Assembly: GCA_964036295.1 (NCBI GenBank)
Contig: OZ038462.1
Location: 2,549,501 to 2,613,500, forward strand
Direction of reading: 5' to 3'
DNA from: Plumapathes pennacea
Taxonomy: Eukaryota > Cnidaria > Anthozoa > Antipatharia > Myriopathidae
DNA length: 64,000 nt
Positions within the stretch are counted from its first letter, which is position 1. Each line of letters opens with the position of its first letter. Both the position numbers and the translations under genes were made by a program. The notes below the pieces were generated by a model. That model did not search any database, was not told the origin of the DNA, and worked only from the letters and a program-made list of their open reading frames with translations. Below, one piece after another: positions 1-12,115 of this stretch.

Positions 1-3000
1 CAATATCACGCACTCGTTATCCAATGTCGATAAGGGATAAGTTACAAATGGATATTGATAATTTGTCCGGATTTCGTCGCGGCAAGCTACTGAACGAAAA
101 ATGAATCAGCTGGCCATGTCAGGTAATAGTCTGTCATTCAGTCCGTCAGGTAGTCAGTAATTCACTTACTCAGTCCGTCGGGTAAACAGTCAGTAAGTCA
201 AATCAATCATTCACTCAGGGAATCAATTGATCAGTCAGGTAGTCAGTCAGTCAGTCAGTCAATTATTCTCTCAGAAGGTCAGGGAAGTCCGTAAACAATC
301 AGTAACACAAAAAGTTGGGTTAGGGCATATGAGGATCGCCATTGGTCGCCATACCTGGGAACTCTCCAAACACTTCAACCCTCATGGCAATGCTATTCTT
401 CCAAGAGCGTGGAAGGAAGCGCACGAACTGTGCTTCCACCGGGGAACCTAAGCTGTTTACCACAACAGTGTCGTTATCCTGGTTACCTCTGAACTCCTGT
501 AATAGTTGAAAAAATAACAGACAAACGCGCGTAAATATCTAGATGTTAGAAATTTTATATTCAAGTTGAAATGTAATGCCTTTGTTCATGTTTAGGCTAG
601 ACTTGCAGTGAACGGCCTTCTTGTTGTCTCAGCGCGTCTGTCGATTGAAAGTGCGCAAGGTAGAATGATTTCATTTGCAGTTTCAGATTCATTTACCTTG
701 ACTTCCGTTTCTTCTCTGTACTGTTGCCACTTCTTTCCGTCGTTACTGAAGGCCAAGGAATAAGACTTAACCCAACACTTGTCGTGTTTTGATGTTTCAT
801 TACCAGATGGGCACCCTTGAGTAGCTACCTACAAAAAAACAACAGGCTATTACCACCACTACCACCATCATCATCATAAAACTATCATCATATCGTCATC
901 AGCATCGTGGAGGCAGTGTGGCCGAGTGGTTAAGGCGCCGGACTTGAAATCCGGAGGTCCCAAGTTCAAGTCCCGCTCTGACCACTAGCTGAATTTGCAA
1001 CACGGTAGCCCCGAGTTCAAATCCTCGGCCACACTTTGTAAATAGCCAACTGGTTAGCCTCCGACCAGTTGGGATTCTTAACACATTTGCGTTCAGTTTA
1101 TGATATTTGGTTTCTGCATTTCAAGTCTCCCCAATTAGCACGGCAAGTGCTAAATACATTGAGACTTAAATAAAGTGATTTATTTATTTATTTTTTTATT
1201 TATCAGCATCGTCGTTATTATCATAATCAAAAACGTATTTGCGGCTGCCTTCTGTGAATGACCGTATGTTGTTGGTTTTGCTTCTGTATTTGTTTTGATG
1301 CTCGTTTATCTCTTGGCTCTGTTCAAATTAACTTGCTTGGTCTCAGCCAATCAGATTGCAGAAGTTGTAATAGTTATACGATAACTAGAGCAATAATTAA
1401 CTCCCCAGTAATCCTCCCTTATTCTCTATACCTGCTTGATAGTGGCCACGCTCCCGAGGTCCACCTGAAGAAATTGTTTGTTGTCGTTTGTCTTGGGTTG
1501 CCAGGCGCCAATGTGCTTCCCCTGGGGGGTGTTGTGGAGTCGCGCTTGGTTCGGCCGGCGATAGCGGTCCTGTGAAGACGACGCCCTTATCGCGCTATCC
1601 GAGATTAGTCCGTCGGCCACACCCAGAGGGACGGGGACACTTGTTGACATCAGACAGACTGTGGGGTGATGGGAGAGATTAATGTAGCGTAAATTAGACC
1701 CGTCCACACCATTCCGTTTTCGTTTGTAAACACAACTCTTTTAACCGTTTTGACAAAGACTTCGGTCCACACTACAGCGCCTTCAAATTATGCGATCATC
1801 GTGACGTCAGCGTTTTCGAAAAGTTCCGTTTTCGCCATCCCCCACCCGGCGTTATATATAAAAATAATCCACAACGGAGAGCGTTTTCAAAGAGTTTTCA
1901 GTGTGACTGAAAATGCCATTTTAGTGTGGATAGTAGGCCAAAACGGAAAAAAAAAGCGTTTTCAAACGAAAAACGGCAGAGTGATAGACAGAGGAGCGGA
2001 CAAAACTAACTGCAAGATAAAAGGACAAAGAAAACGGAACAGAAAAAACAAACAAACAAACAAAAAAAAACAAAAAAAAAAACAGGTAATACCTACAAAA
2101 TAAGACAGATTGAAACAGAAAAGACAAAAACAGACACACAGGGCCCGCTTTGCACCCTGGGCCTTCCCACACTCCCTTTCTCGTCTTGTCGTCACCTGTT
2201 TCATCAGCGGCTCCAATATTGTCCCACAAGTCCTGTCCGTGATGCGATAAAGACGAAAGCGAGGGTGCGCTCAGCATGTTCGAATCAAATACGATCTCCT
2301 TTGATTCCTCTTTGCCGGCCAAGACATGTCTGCTCTTCCCATAACCAAAATTCCTCCCACTTCCTTGGGAATCTCCTTTCCCAGTGCTCTGCAATGTTTC
2401 ATCGTTACCCGAGTCCGCAGCCTGGGCCACTAGTTCTTTTTTCGCAGATTGCATTAAGATTTGAAGGCTAGCAGTCTCATCTCTTGTTAAAGATTTCGTT
2501 CCATCTGTGACGACAGAATTCGCGGTATTTATAGTGTTCGTTTGCTCGGCTCCTTCGGCCAAAAGAGTGGTGGAGCCTCCCACAGCAACATTTTCAGTGC
2601 TAATCGGGTTCGCTTGCTGAGTCGTTAGCGGCATGGAGTCAGTAGCCGTCGAATCACCAATGAGAGAATTTTCATATCCAAAATCTCTCCCCTCAAAATT
2701 GACCCCAGACTGAGTTACCTCAAAATCTCCGCCTGCTCGTGAAGGGATATCCTCTGCAGCTGTGGCTGCTCGTGAAGGGATATCCTCTGCAGCTCTGGCT
2801 GGAACAATCAAATAATTAAGTGAAACGCCACTGGGTTCTACTTTTGACTCACACTCCGTACTACCGATCTCCTGAGGACAACCGTCTGCTTCTACTTCGT
2901 CCTTGAGATTTTCGTTCTTGGGATTCTGATTTTCTTCGTCAGAGTTTTCATGTGACTTTGATGACGCATTAATCGCAGCAGCTTCGGTTTGTGTTTCATC

Positions 3001-6000
3001 TGTCCTGCTTTCTCGTAAAGCTATTTCCTCGTCGTAGTTTGTAAAAATTATTCTTGGAATTCTGCGTCGCTTCTGCTCCAGTTCCAGTAATCTCTTCCGT
3101 TCTTTTTCACGAAATTCTTTCTCTCGTAGTTGTCGTTCCTCGCGCCTTTTCCTTATGATCTCGCTCGGTTCAGTGTACATTTCTGGCGAAAAAAAAAAAA
3201 AAAAAAAGAGAATAACATCAATAAAACGATAACTTTTAAGAAAAGATAATTTGAACTTGAAGAAAAACTATTTATCTGAGACAAAGCTTTTTTTAGATAC
3301 AAAAACACCATATCGTCATTTGTAACTGCAAACTCTAGAGGTGCAAAGTCATTGCGAATAAGGAGGGTGGATAATTACGCGATTAAACAAATTAAGAGGG
3401 TTTCCGCTGTAAACTCGAGTAAAGATCACGGTAAAACGAAACAATTCTTGTACCAACACAATTTATTTGTGTTTGAGAATTTTTCGCCACTTCCTTGAAG
3501 ATCTTGATGCCAGGCATCTTTCACTGTAACACCGAAAGATAATCACAAAACTCTCCAAGAAACAGGAGGACGAATATTCTTATCAAACCCTTATTTTGCA
3601 ATGATCCGCACGTATTGCTGCGCATTTTAAGCTGGGAATGCAACCAAAAACACTCTGCACATCTTCCCTAACGCTTCTTGAATATTTTCGCGTTACTCAT
3701 GCACGATCACCTTACACAGTCAAACCAGAAAATCAAAATAAATCACAGAAATAGTGCTTCTTTTCTGGTACAGGCTTTTTGCCGAAGGAGGCAGTGTGGC
3801 CGAGTGGTTAGGGCGCCGGACTTGAAATCCGGAGGTCCCAGGTTCAGGTCCCGCTCTGACCACTAGCTGAATTTGCAACACGGTAGCCCTGAGTCCAAAT
3901 CCTCGGTCACACTATGTAAATAGCCAACTGGTTAGCCTCCGACCAGTTGGGATTCTTAACAAATTTGCGTTCAGTTTATGATATTTCGTTTCTGCATTTT
4001 AAGTCTCCCCAATTAGCACGGCAGTGCTAAATACATTGAGACTTAAAATAAAGTGATTTGTTTATTTATTTTTATTGCGTGCAGTGCTCGAATTTACAGC
4101 GGAAAACCTCTTAATTATACCTCTGCAGCTTGTATTGTATAATGTTTTGTTGTGCGCATTCCTGCGCGTCAGTTTTATTTTTTACAATAAGCATAAGCAT
4201 AAGCATAGCATAAGCATAACACCAGAAATATGCATTACGTTAAAACGAAGAACTGCACAACACCAATGCATAGATGCGTCGAGCAAAAACGAACATCCAC
4301 AACACGAACAGGCGGAAGCACAAGAGATACGTCGCGTCAAATACAACGAATAGCAGAATGAAAACGTAAGCACAGGAGACATTTGCCAAATCAAACAGCA
4401 CAACGTGAACAAGATACGCGTCAAGTAGAAAAATGAACATCGCGTGCAGCAAAAAGCGTAAAATCGTACAAACCTTTGGTTTTCCGGAATGTATCTAATC
4501 TATTCAAGTGCTCAGTTCCGATCGACTCCGACTTGTCCTTCCAAGAATCCCAAACTTCTCTCAGCTGAGTGAGTCGATCAATAATTCTCAAGCACCGCTG
4601 AGAAAAATGCAAAACAAAACGCCACACGTTATTTTATGCGGTTGATGTTTGATTACGCGAAAACATTTTTTTTTTTAAGTTCTTTTATATTTTGTGGTTT
4701 CCATGATCCAGCAAACACAGTTCGATCCTGCAATCATTATTTTCCCAACTAAAATGTACTTGCTATCGATTAAACGCAAGTTTTGGTGTAAAAACAAAGG
4801 TGTTTCTTTAACCTCAAAGGAACAAAGTTGGTGGTAACAGAAAGAGAAAACACGCAGGAAATCTGTGGACGCTGTATTGAGCTACATCCGTATTCATATT
4901 TGCTTTACATATCTCCTTACTTCCCTGCAATATTACAATTTCAATAGGAGATAAAACGTCCGAGAATTGAGAGACGCATACCAGAGATATAGAGAAATAA
5001 CGAAAACGAAAATAGTGCGAGAGACTGAGAGAGAACACCAGACACCTCTTTTCTTCTTAAATAATCCTCTTCTTGCAGCCTTTGACGCTGACGATGAAGG
5101 GCGGATAGCGTGCGGGCGTGGTTGCACCGTGGAAGATACGGGAAGGGATCCTGGAAATTTATGAAAGTCGAAAGAAAATATATTCAGATACATGTGTATA
5201 ACTCTTTCACTGCCAAAAGGTGAATTCTTCTCTATCACAAGAAGCGAAGTTTATTTTCACGGGTCGTTGGAAAATCCGCGAAATTTAGATCCCGAAAATT
5301 TCATGCCACACAGTAGCCAGATAATTTACCAGGAAAAAGTCCCTGCTTCTCTCCTTTAGAATCACATTCTTGCTGAAACTTTGATATGGACTGAGTTTCT
5401 GGAAGAAGAAAAAACAAACACAAAAACAAAAACAAAAAAACAAATGGGTAAAGAGCATAAAACGTAGATGGAGTGGAAAACAGCTTCAAGGAAAAGGAGA
5501 ACCTAGGGCATAACGAAAAGCTGTGTCAACTAGCTCAGGGCTACCAAGTTTTCCTGCCAGGATAATACCATAGGTTTTAACAACAACTTGCTCTATTTGA
5601 GCTTCATGTATCTGGGTTTAGTGAATCACTAAGTGAGACATGGATGAAAACCCTCCATCCCCTGGACAAGAAATCCCCATGTTTGCCGAGCGGAAAGGGA
5701 AGGGGAGGGGGGAAGGGGGATGGTGGTGGTAACATCTGATGGATGCATTACAAAATAGAATAAGAGGAGGTGGGGTGGGGTGGGGAAGAATATTTACAGT
5801 CATAAAACATCAACCTGCTTTGCTGGAACCCAGATCCCAAGAGCATCAAGCCATCTTGGAACAGCTCGGGAAGCTTCCGCACTCTTGTGTTGCTTCCTGC
5901 AGCGTGTCACTTTTAAACTTGGGGATGGTGTTGGTGGAGTGAGAATGGCAGAGTTGATTGCCGCATCCTGAAAATATCTACTGGATGGGTACCACAGATG

Positions 6001-7203
6001 GTCTATTGGTTCAAATGTACCAGTACTTTTCTCTCCTTCCTACAAAAAAAAAAAAAAATTCATAATTATTATAATATTGTTAAAATAAATTGAGACTATC
6101 TAAATTATTGAATGTTGTACCTACCACTCAGTATGAAGACAAATTAATTAGCCCTGTCAGACACCAAACTTTTCGTGAGCTGAATTCAATACAAGTTGGG
6201 TCAAACAAAACAATAACTCTTGCCCATTTCTATTGAGTTCCACTCATAAAGAGTTTGGGCATCTAAAGTAGGCCTAAAGGCTCAACTGAACATGGCAAGA
6301 TATTTCTGCATTGTTCACAGATCCAGTTTTACTGTAGATGTTGCAAATATGCCTTAGAGCTCTATAGTTCTGGAAACAGAAAACATAGATTGGCCAAAAT
6401 AAGTTTATATTCTGTAAAAGTGAAACTGACTCCTCGAGAAGACTGAACATAAAATGTTTATAATTTCTCGATCGATGATGAATAGGTCGCGAAAACTGCT
6501 CTATATTCCTTTAATTTAATTTTCACAATTCATACTAAAATGGACGGATCCGTATTATTAAGGGTCTGGTTTTGCTTTGAACAAAACAGATGTCAAGGAC
6601 ATACAAATTCCAGACTTTAATGGATTGAATAATCAGTTGCTTTGGAGATCGATGAATGCGGTGCGGCCATTAGCACTCAAAAGGTCACTCCGCCAAGTGT
6701 AATCGGTAGGGGGTCGACGCCATGGAAATGAACCAAAATATTTCACACGCTAATCTAAACTCAGTAGAAAAATGGACTGTTAAATCAGAACTCGGAAACA
6801 AAATTTCTCACTCTCAAGTAGGAAGCATTATTCTCTCTAAGCAAGTTCTTAATTGGCAAGAGTGTGCTAATGATTCACTTCTAATTGACTTCCCGATTCG
6901 AGCGCAAGACAAAAAGCACTTAACGTCTTCTTGTTCCAAAGCTATGACGATTCACCAAAGTTACAACATAATTCCTCGACCTCAACAAATATGCTTAACG
7001 ACTTAAGTGCGATCGAAAGTTTGCTGTCCACTTACCGAACTGACGTCGAACTCATTGTTGACCGAACTTTGTTTGTTGGTGGGTACCGAATCTCCAAGGA
7101 ATGTCTTCTTCGATTCAGCTCGCAGACTCAAACGATAACACTTCTTCTCCGCAGAATTTCTTCTGGTAGATTCCTCAGTTTCGATAAGCGGGAGGGCAGG
7201 CAT
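1..7203 (-). CDS. Large unrecognised protein with basic coiled coil and discoidin (F5/8 type C) domain, 3' end outside window
   Basis: Coding exons, 5' to 3' on the minus strand: 7203-7036, 6039-5815, 5398-5330, 4597-4474, 3182-2196, 1658-1432, 828-697, 496-355 and probably 89-1. All junctions have AG/GT and matching phases (0,0,0,1,1,0,0,1). The ATG at 7203 follows an in-frame stop, so the start is well placed. Residues 1-195 are not recognised (they include WLDALGIWVPAK). About 197-237 is a strongly charged helix (RKRREERQLREKEFREKERK). About 240-524 is low-complexity Ser/Thr/Glu sequence with AAEDIPSRA repeated twice. About 525-680 is a complete discoidin fold: PLGVADGLISDSAIRASS, FLQVDLG, VATQGC, SYSLAFSNDGKKW, GNQDNDTVVVN, FVRFLPRSW and MRVEVFG. 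No signal peptide is seen, which is unusual for a discoidin protein. The donor at 2196 is inferred from phase, so a missed exon or two adjacent genes remain possible. Function unknown. Confidence 0.7.
118..300. repeat. CAGT-rich degenerate simple repeat
   Basis: Repeated CAGT/GTCA tetramers with scattered interruptions; the cleanest run is near 232-260. It lies in the intron between the last two discoidin-gene exons seen. Confidence 0.85.
909..1201 (+). mobile_element. tRNA-derived SINE, copy 1
   Basis: The head resembles a tRNA-Ser(UGA): a D-arm/A-box GTGGCCGAGTGGTTAAGG, an anticodon arm CCGGA-CTTGAAA-TCCGG with UGA in the loop, and a T-arm AGTTCAAGTCCCGC. A second T-arm-like stretch, GAGTTCAAATCCTCGG, follows, then an unrelated body and a TTTA/T-rich tail. 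It is flanked by an 11-bp direct repeat ATCAGCATCGT (898-908 and 1202-1212), the target-site duplication expected of LINE-driven insertion. A second copy is at about 3788-4078. Confidence 0.9.
1695..1975. repeat. Interspersed repeat rich in GTCCACAC and GTTTTCAAAACG motifs, copy 1
   Basis: Begins GACCCGTCCACACC and carries repeated GTTTTCGAAAA / AAAACGG motifs and TAGTGTG(G/A). The same sequence type recurs at about 45436-45722, and a fragment is at about 51536-51570. It is probably a non-autonomous DNA element. Ends were judged by eye. Confidence 0.6.
3788..4078 (+). mobile_element. tRNA-derived SINE, copy 2
   Basis: Nearly identical to 909-1201 throughout, including the tRNA-Ser-like head, the second T-arm-like segment, the body and the TTTA tail. 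It sits in an intron of the discoidin gene in antisense. I could not define a clear target-site duplication. Confidence 0.88.
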
Positions 7204-7651
7204 TTGGCAGACTTATCTGATCTTTGTGACGCTCTTTCATTGTCGCAATGTGACAAGAGATCAACAAACTCTTGAATGCTAATTACGGTATGGAAACCTG
7301 GTGACTAAACAACTCAACCGGAAGTGGACTCGTTTTCCGATCGTGACCGATCGTGATGTCATCGTGAAAGAACATGGCGGGTCAAAGAGCATAGGAATGT
7401 GTAACATTTGAAGTGGAATTTTCTGGATATTGCACATGTATTTGGGTTATTCCAGCAGCCCGTAGCATTCCATGAGTGAAGCGACATTTGTCATATTTGA
7501 TCGGAATACCTAATATTCCCGCGCTTCTGATTGAGAGTCAAATTTAGACTCTCAGAGAATCGAGATAGCGTCATCAAGCACTCTTGTTTGAGATAGAGCT
7601 CTAAAGGACAGGAACAATGCCAATTGTATATTGGACGTATTGCTGGTCGTG
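7204..7651. promoter_or_regulatory. Shared upstream region of divergent discoidin gene and JIP-like gene
   Basis: The start codons at 7203 (minus) and 7652 (plus) are 448 bp apart with no other gene between them. An ATF/CRE-like TGATGTCAT lies near 7353. Use as a bidirectional promoter is inferred from arrangement only. Confidence 0.5.
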
Positions 7652-7652
7652 A
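7617..7652 (+). CDS. Upstream ORF (11 codons) whose stop overlaps the JIP start codon
   Basis: ATG at 7617 opens 11 codons (MPIVYWTYCWS) and stops at TGA 7650-7652. The final A of this stop is the A of the main ATG at 7652-7654 (TGATG). Such an arrangement suits termination-reinitiation, or use of the next in-frame ATG at 7673. It matters only if the transcript starts upstream of 7617, which the sequence does not show. Confidence 0.4.
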   Translation: MPIVYWTYCWS

Positions 7653-10600
7653 TGTTAAATTCTGCTGCTTCGATGTTCGTCCGCGAAGACGCGGCGACAG
7701 CTCCGGAAGGAAGGACGGATCTTGCTTACTTCAGTTCAGACCCAAAAGCTGCAGACGGCCATGATCATTTGGACAGCATGAAATCTAGATTTGCCTCATT
7801 GAGTATTTCAAGTGAGAGCAAAGCGTCTGTGAAAGTACCGCCTGTGGTTATTTCTAACCCGGCTCCTGCGTTGCAGGTGACAGAGAACCCGAAAGAGGTG
7901 CAAGCCAGTAAAAGTAGTGCTGAAAAACCGAAAAGACAACTCCCACGAACTCCAAAATCATTGTATTCTACGGCTGCAAGCCAACCAGATACTGATCCTC
8001 ATAAAAACCAGGAAAAAAGCCCGCCTACGGACTCAGAAAACCCGCGGAAAAATCAGCAATCGAAAAAGAAGAAATCCACGGAGAAGACACTAAACGGGAC
8101 GTCTTCAGTCAGCAGCGACTCGACCTGTTCATCTCCGGACTTGCCAGATAAACCAGCAAATAGACAACTTCTGTTCAACCAAACTCACATCGCTGGTTAC
8201 AAGTTCGTTGCTCGACATTCTGATGAAATAGATCTCGAAGCAGGCGACCCAGTTTGTGTCGACAAAATGCACAAGGATTTGTGGTACGAAGGTCAAAATA
8301 TCAGGACGGGAAAAAGAGGAATATTTCCATCCAGATACGTTTCGGATATTCTCCGAGGTTCTGCTTCCAAAGGTAAATCGATCGATGGTTTTATTTATTT
8401 TCAATGCCAGTTAATTTCAAAAATTACTTTATTTCACAAAAAAATATTTTCCATTCCATGTGGTTTTGTCTTCATAAATTTATATTTGCATGGGCAAAAG
8501 CCATTTTGATTTTCAACATTATTTTGTTTTAGGGGTATTGATCAATAATTGAAGTACCAATAGTAAATGCTTTGGCTTTGCACAAGGGTCCTCTAAGAAC
8601 CCTTCCCCCCTCCCTGCCACACGCACTACAGAAAAGTTTGTATTTTGATACTGTAAAATGCATTCAAGATGCTCGAAATGAACTTCAAAGAAGAAAGAAA
8701 AGAAAAAGAAAAAATATCCGATCACCGTATTTTACGGGGGTCCCGCTAGCGTTAAATATTGTTTTAAAAATATTGTTTAAAAGTATACTTAAACGCCAGC
8801 TGTTTTTAATTGTATCAGCCAATATTGGTCTCTTCCTTAAGGAGAGGGCCGGGCGTGTCTTGTCTTAACCCTTTCACTACCAAGGACGTATATATAAGTC
8901 CTCAGTGCGATCATGCAATGACTGAGTTTGGTCACGTGAATAAAATAGTGCCACTTACTCTGGTTGCCGAGAAAGGTCTCCGGTGTGTAAAGGTCCTGGT
9001 AGGGAAGGGGTTAATTAGTTGTACGAAGCAATATATGAGCTTATACACCAAAGAAATGCAGGCATCCTGTTTTATCATTAATTTTGTTCAGTGCAATGTA
9101 TGTGCCTCCATTGAGTCACTATTACATAAGGAGGGTTTTACAGTTTTTAGACAATATTCCATAATATTACTAAATATTATTTTTACCAGTGCATACAGCC
9201 TACAGAAAAACCCAACTGGTGTAATCAGATGTCTTTTAGTTTCTTCATTGCACATTTGACTGTTGTTGTTGTTGTTGTTTTTTTTTGTTTTGTTTTTTTT
9301 TTTTGTTTTTTTTTTTTTTCTTGTATTTCTACTCACAGACTCTTTGAGTTCCTCACATGATGACCAGTTCTTCCTTAGGTACGGTATACCCTTATTTGCA
9401 ATGAACCCTCTCTAAGACAGATACCCTCAGGACCTGGTCAGATACAGTAGGTGTCTGTCCTATAGAGGTATCCAGCTTAGAGTTTAGATACAGACAAATA
9501 AGTGAAATTTGGCAGGCAGGACCAACAAACCCTGTCTGGCTCATAGAGGTGTCTGTCTTACACTGGTCGTGGTGTCCAACTTGAGAGAGATGACTGCACA
9601 GTATATGCAGTCAAGGGACACCAAACCTCTTTCCATATCAGACAGGCTTCACACAGTATTCATATCCTTGTTCCCTTATTCTGTATTAATCCTCCCTCCT
9701 TCCCTTCTGTGTTTGTGTCCTTTCTTTCTCCCATCCCTCATTTGTTCTTTGTTCTTATTTCCAATCATCTTACCTCCTTTGTTCCTTTTGTCATTAATTC
9801 CATCTTCCTTCCTTTAAGTCCTCGACAATCCCTACATGCTCTTCCTCTTCCATTCTTCAATTCATGTCCATCCTCCCCTCCTTCCATTTCTTTTTCTCCT
9901 GTCTCTGAAGCAGAGTCCAAAAATTTCACAAGCATGTCAGTCATTACAAAGTATTCTGGGCAGCCCTCTGACATTGATCATGATGTTTTTTTGAATCACT
10001 TCACTGTACAGGTTCTTGGGATCAGTGGAAGTGAGTGACTTCAAAGGGAATGAAATAATATGTGATGCAATGAGAAAGGTACAGTGACTCAAAGCATTCA
10101 TGAATTTCAAACTTAGGATTTTGAGGAGGGGGTGGCGGTGCCTGACTTATAGGGTTTGCTTCCTCTCAGAATTTGTAATGGGCCATGCTTATTCTTGGGG
10201 GGGCAGTTTCGAGGAAATATCATGTTACAATGTAAGTACAGCATGTTGTAAGGGGATTACGGTACATCTAAAGGTAGTGAGATTTTGATAGTTTAATCAC
10301 CATTAAACTGTCTATTGTCCATGTTTACCTTACTGAACTATACTGTACCTCAATTCTCCCAACCTGCTCTGAACAAAATGTGTGAGTGGTGTTAGGACAA
10401 TATATTGATAATCTGACCAACTTGAACCCAAACCAGAACTATCACCAGCCAGCTTCTCTATACTGAACATTATTTGGTCAACTACATAATATTAATATGT
10501 TATTGATGATTGGATAGTCTAGAATGTGACCCTATACTCTGAAAACAAAAATACCCCCTCCTCCTTCTGTTTTATTATTGAAATAAAATGCTTCTCACAC

Positions 10601-12115
10601 TAACCATGTATTTTCTTCAGATCGTCAAACAGCACCAACTCACGTCGGTATCCAGACCACCTCAGTGTACTCTTGAGGTCAGCCCTCGTGGAATCAAAAT
10701 TATTGAACACCAGAACCCAGCAGCAGGACAACAGGTTTGGAAAATACTTACTGTAAAGTCATGAGATTCACTGAAAAAAAAAAGGAAGAGTGGTGTATTA
10801 GACCAATATTATTGATACAGCATGTGACTGGTCTGTGTTGTACACTTTTGTGTCTGTACAGCAATCTAAGCGGCAAAGCAAGCGGAAACTTGGAAAGTTG
10901 TTTGAAAAAGAACAGAAGGTATTGTCCCTCTTTAGAAATTGTTAGGAAAAATATACAAAATTATTTAGCCATAAAAAGAAGAATAATTAATGAAATAATG
11001 TTATTATTGATCTGATGTAGGGCTAATGCCTGAAATGAAACCATGCAGTCTTTTACCAGACAAGTCCCTTGTCTGGTAAAAGAAAATAAGCTCACTCAGG
11101 TAACTGTACCAAACATAATGTACAGTCATTCCCAGAGGAGCTTGAATTCCATTCTCTAAGTTTATAAAAATGTCTACTCTAATGCTAATGTAACATTTCA
11201 CTTCTTTGTTTCTACAACAGCATGGTGCAAGAAGTTCATCACATTTCTTTTCGCTTAAGAATGTCACATTCTGTGGCTGTCATCCCACAAATGCAAGGTA
11301 TAATGTACTTCTGTTTCTTGTAGTTCATTTTACAGAGCAGTAGAGAACAGATCAGTAAAAGTTGACAAGGGTACTCAGAGATTCTTTTGTCAATCTCCCA
11401 GAACACTGAGCACCAAAAAGTTGAACAGGAGGAATGAAAAAACCTTTGTGGGCCATGGTTAAAAACCCCACTTAGTGCTCAGTGGACTGATAAAAGAACA
11501 AAAGAACATCTGGTATCCAAGGGTAGGATATTGGCATACTCTTTCACGACCCTGTAACTTCAGAAGAAAGCAGTCCCCCCCCCCCCCCCCCCCCCCATAT
11601 AAAATTACCTGTATTTAGTTAAAGTCCTGAAGCTTATTCTCAAACTCTTCTCCTTCCAGTCCCTCTGATCTTTGCTGGAGTGACAATATTATCCTCGTTT
11701 ATACTGCAGGTTCTTTGCCTTCATCACCAAGCATCCAGAGGAACACAGATTTGCATGTCATGTCTTCATGTCCGAATATTCCACAGAGCCAGTAGCATTT
11801 TCTGTTGGGTAAGTCTGTGCTCTTTTAACTCAAAGCACATTCAAAGGTACATGGGTTAGTGGAAGAGAGGGAGTGGTTTAAAAGTTTTTTGTCAGTCACT
11901 CCAGTTTATAAAATCATTCTACGCCAATAAAACACAATACTTATTAGAGTGGTCTTTGGATGACTTTCAAATAAAAATGCTGAACAAGAGACCAACTTAA
12001 ATCAGCAGTGAAAATTCTGAATGTTTATCTTTCCATTTCCAGGCAAGCTTTCAAAGAATTCTATGCGGAATTCATGGACTTCCAAGCACCTGTGGAAGAT
12101 TTTTACATAGAATAG
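7652..12115 (+). CDS. MAPK8IP1: JNK-interacting protein (JIP1/2-type) scaffold, SH3 + PTB, 415 aa
   Basis: Eight exons: 7652-8372, 9339-9378, 10012-10078, 10621-10734, 10862-10918, 11221-11297, 11710-11808, 12043-12115 (1248 nt). JIP proteins scaffold JNK-pathway kinases and act as kinesin-1 cargo adaptors. Residues about 178-235 are an SH3 domain ([19 protein letters not shown] ... LWYEGQ ... [11 protein letters not shown]). About 245-410 is a PTB domain, seen as [58 protein letters not shown] and AFKEFYAEF. The C-terminus APVEDFYIE matches the conserved acidic-Tyr end of JIP1, which binds kinesin light chain. A basic stretch ([13 protein letters not shown], about 91-104) is a weak candidate JNK-docking site. 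The protein is short because the N-terminal half seen in vertebrate JIP1 is reduced. Family assignment is firm; JIP1 versus JIP2 cannot be told, as the gene probably predates that split. Confidence 0.93.
8865..9014. mobile_element. Short MITE flanked by TTAA
   Basis: Terminal inverted repeats: AACCCTTTCACTACCAAGGAC at the left, matched by the reverse complement of GGTCCTGGTAGGGAAGGGGTT at the right with a few mismatches. TTAA lies at both outer edges (8865-8868 and 9011-9014). The TTAA target resembles piggyBac-type insertion. It lies in the first JIP intron; a related element is at 30741-30952. Confidence 0.8.
9400..9600. repeat. Repeat with 'cttagag/tatagaggt gtctgtc' motifs
   Basis: Contains CTCTCTAAGACAGATACC, GTGTCTGTCCTATAGAGGT and similar inverted copies. 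The same style of sequence (CTAAGGCGGACA ... TGTCCGCCTTTATAGAGAC) occurs at 27010-27175. Probably decayed DNA-transposon ends in introns. Confidence 0.5.

Noticed and set aside
909..985. Functional tRNA-Ser(UGA) gene.
   Set aside because: The same head with the same long downstream body recurs at 3788, and copy 1 has a target-site duplication; this is a SINE, not a tRNA gene.
1921..2187. C-terminal extension of the 3182 exon (Phe/Leu-rich run).
   Set aside because: It reads through a poly-A/poly-T tract past the donor GTGACG at 2195; phase matching to the discoidin exon supports splicing there.
7631..7651. JIP start at a TTG codon (LDVLLVV).
   Set aside because: Non-ATG; the first in-frame ATG is at 7652.
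9907..10035. Apparent one-base frameshift in the JIP PTB domain: an open frame reading HFTVQ runs into FLGSVEV one base out of frame.
   Set aside because: The upstream frame is intronic. A short exon at 9339-9378 ends in AG and joins the exon starting G at 10012, giving [13 protein letters not shown] in frame, so no frameshift is needed.
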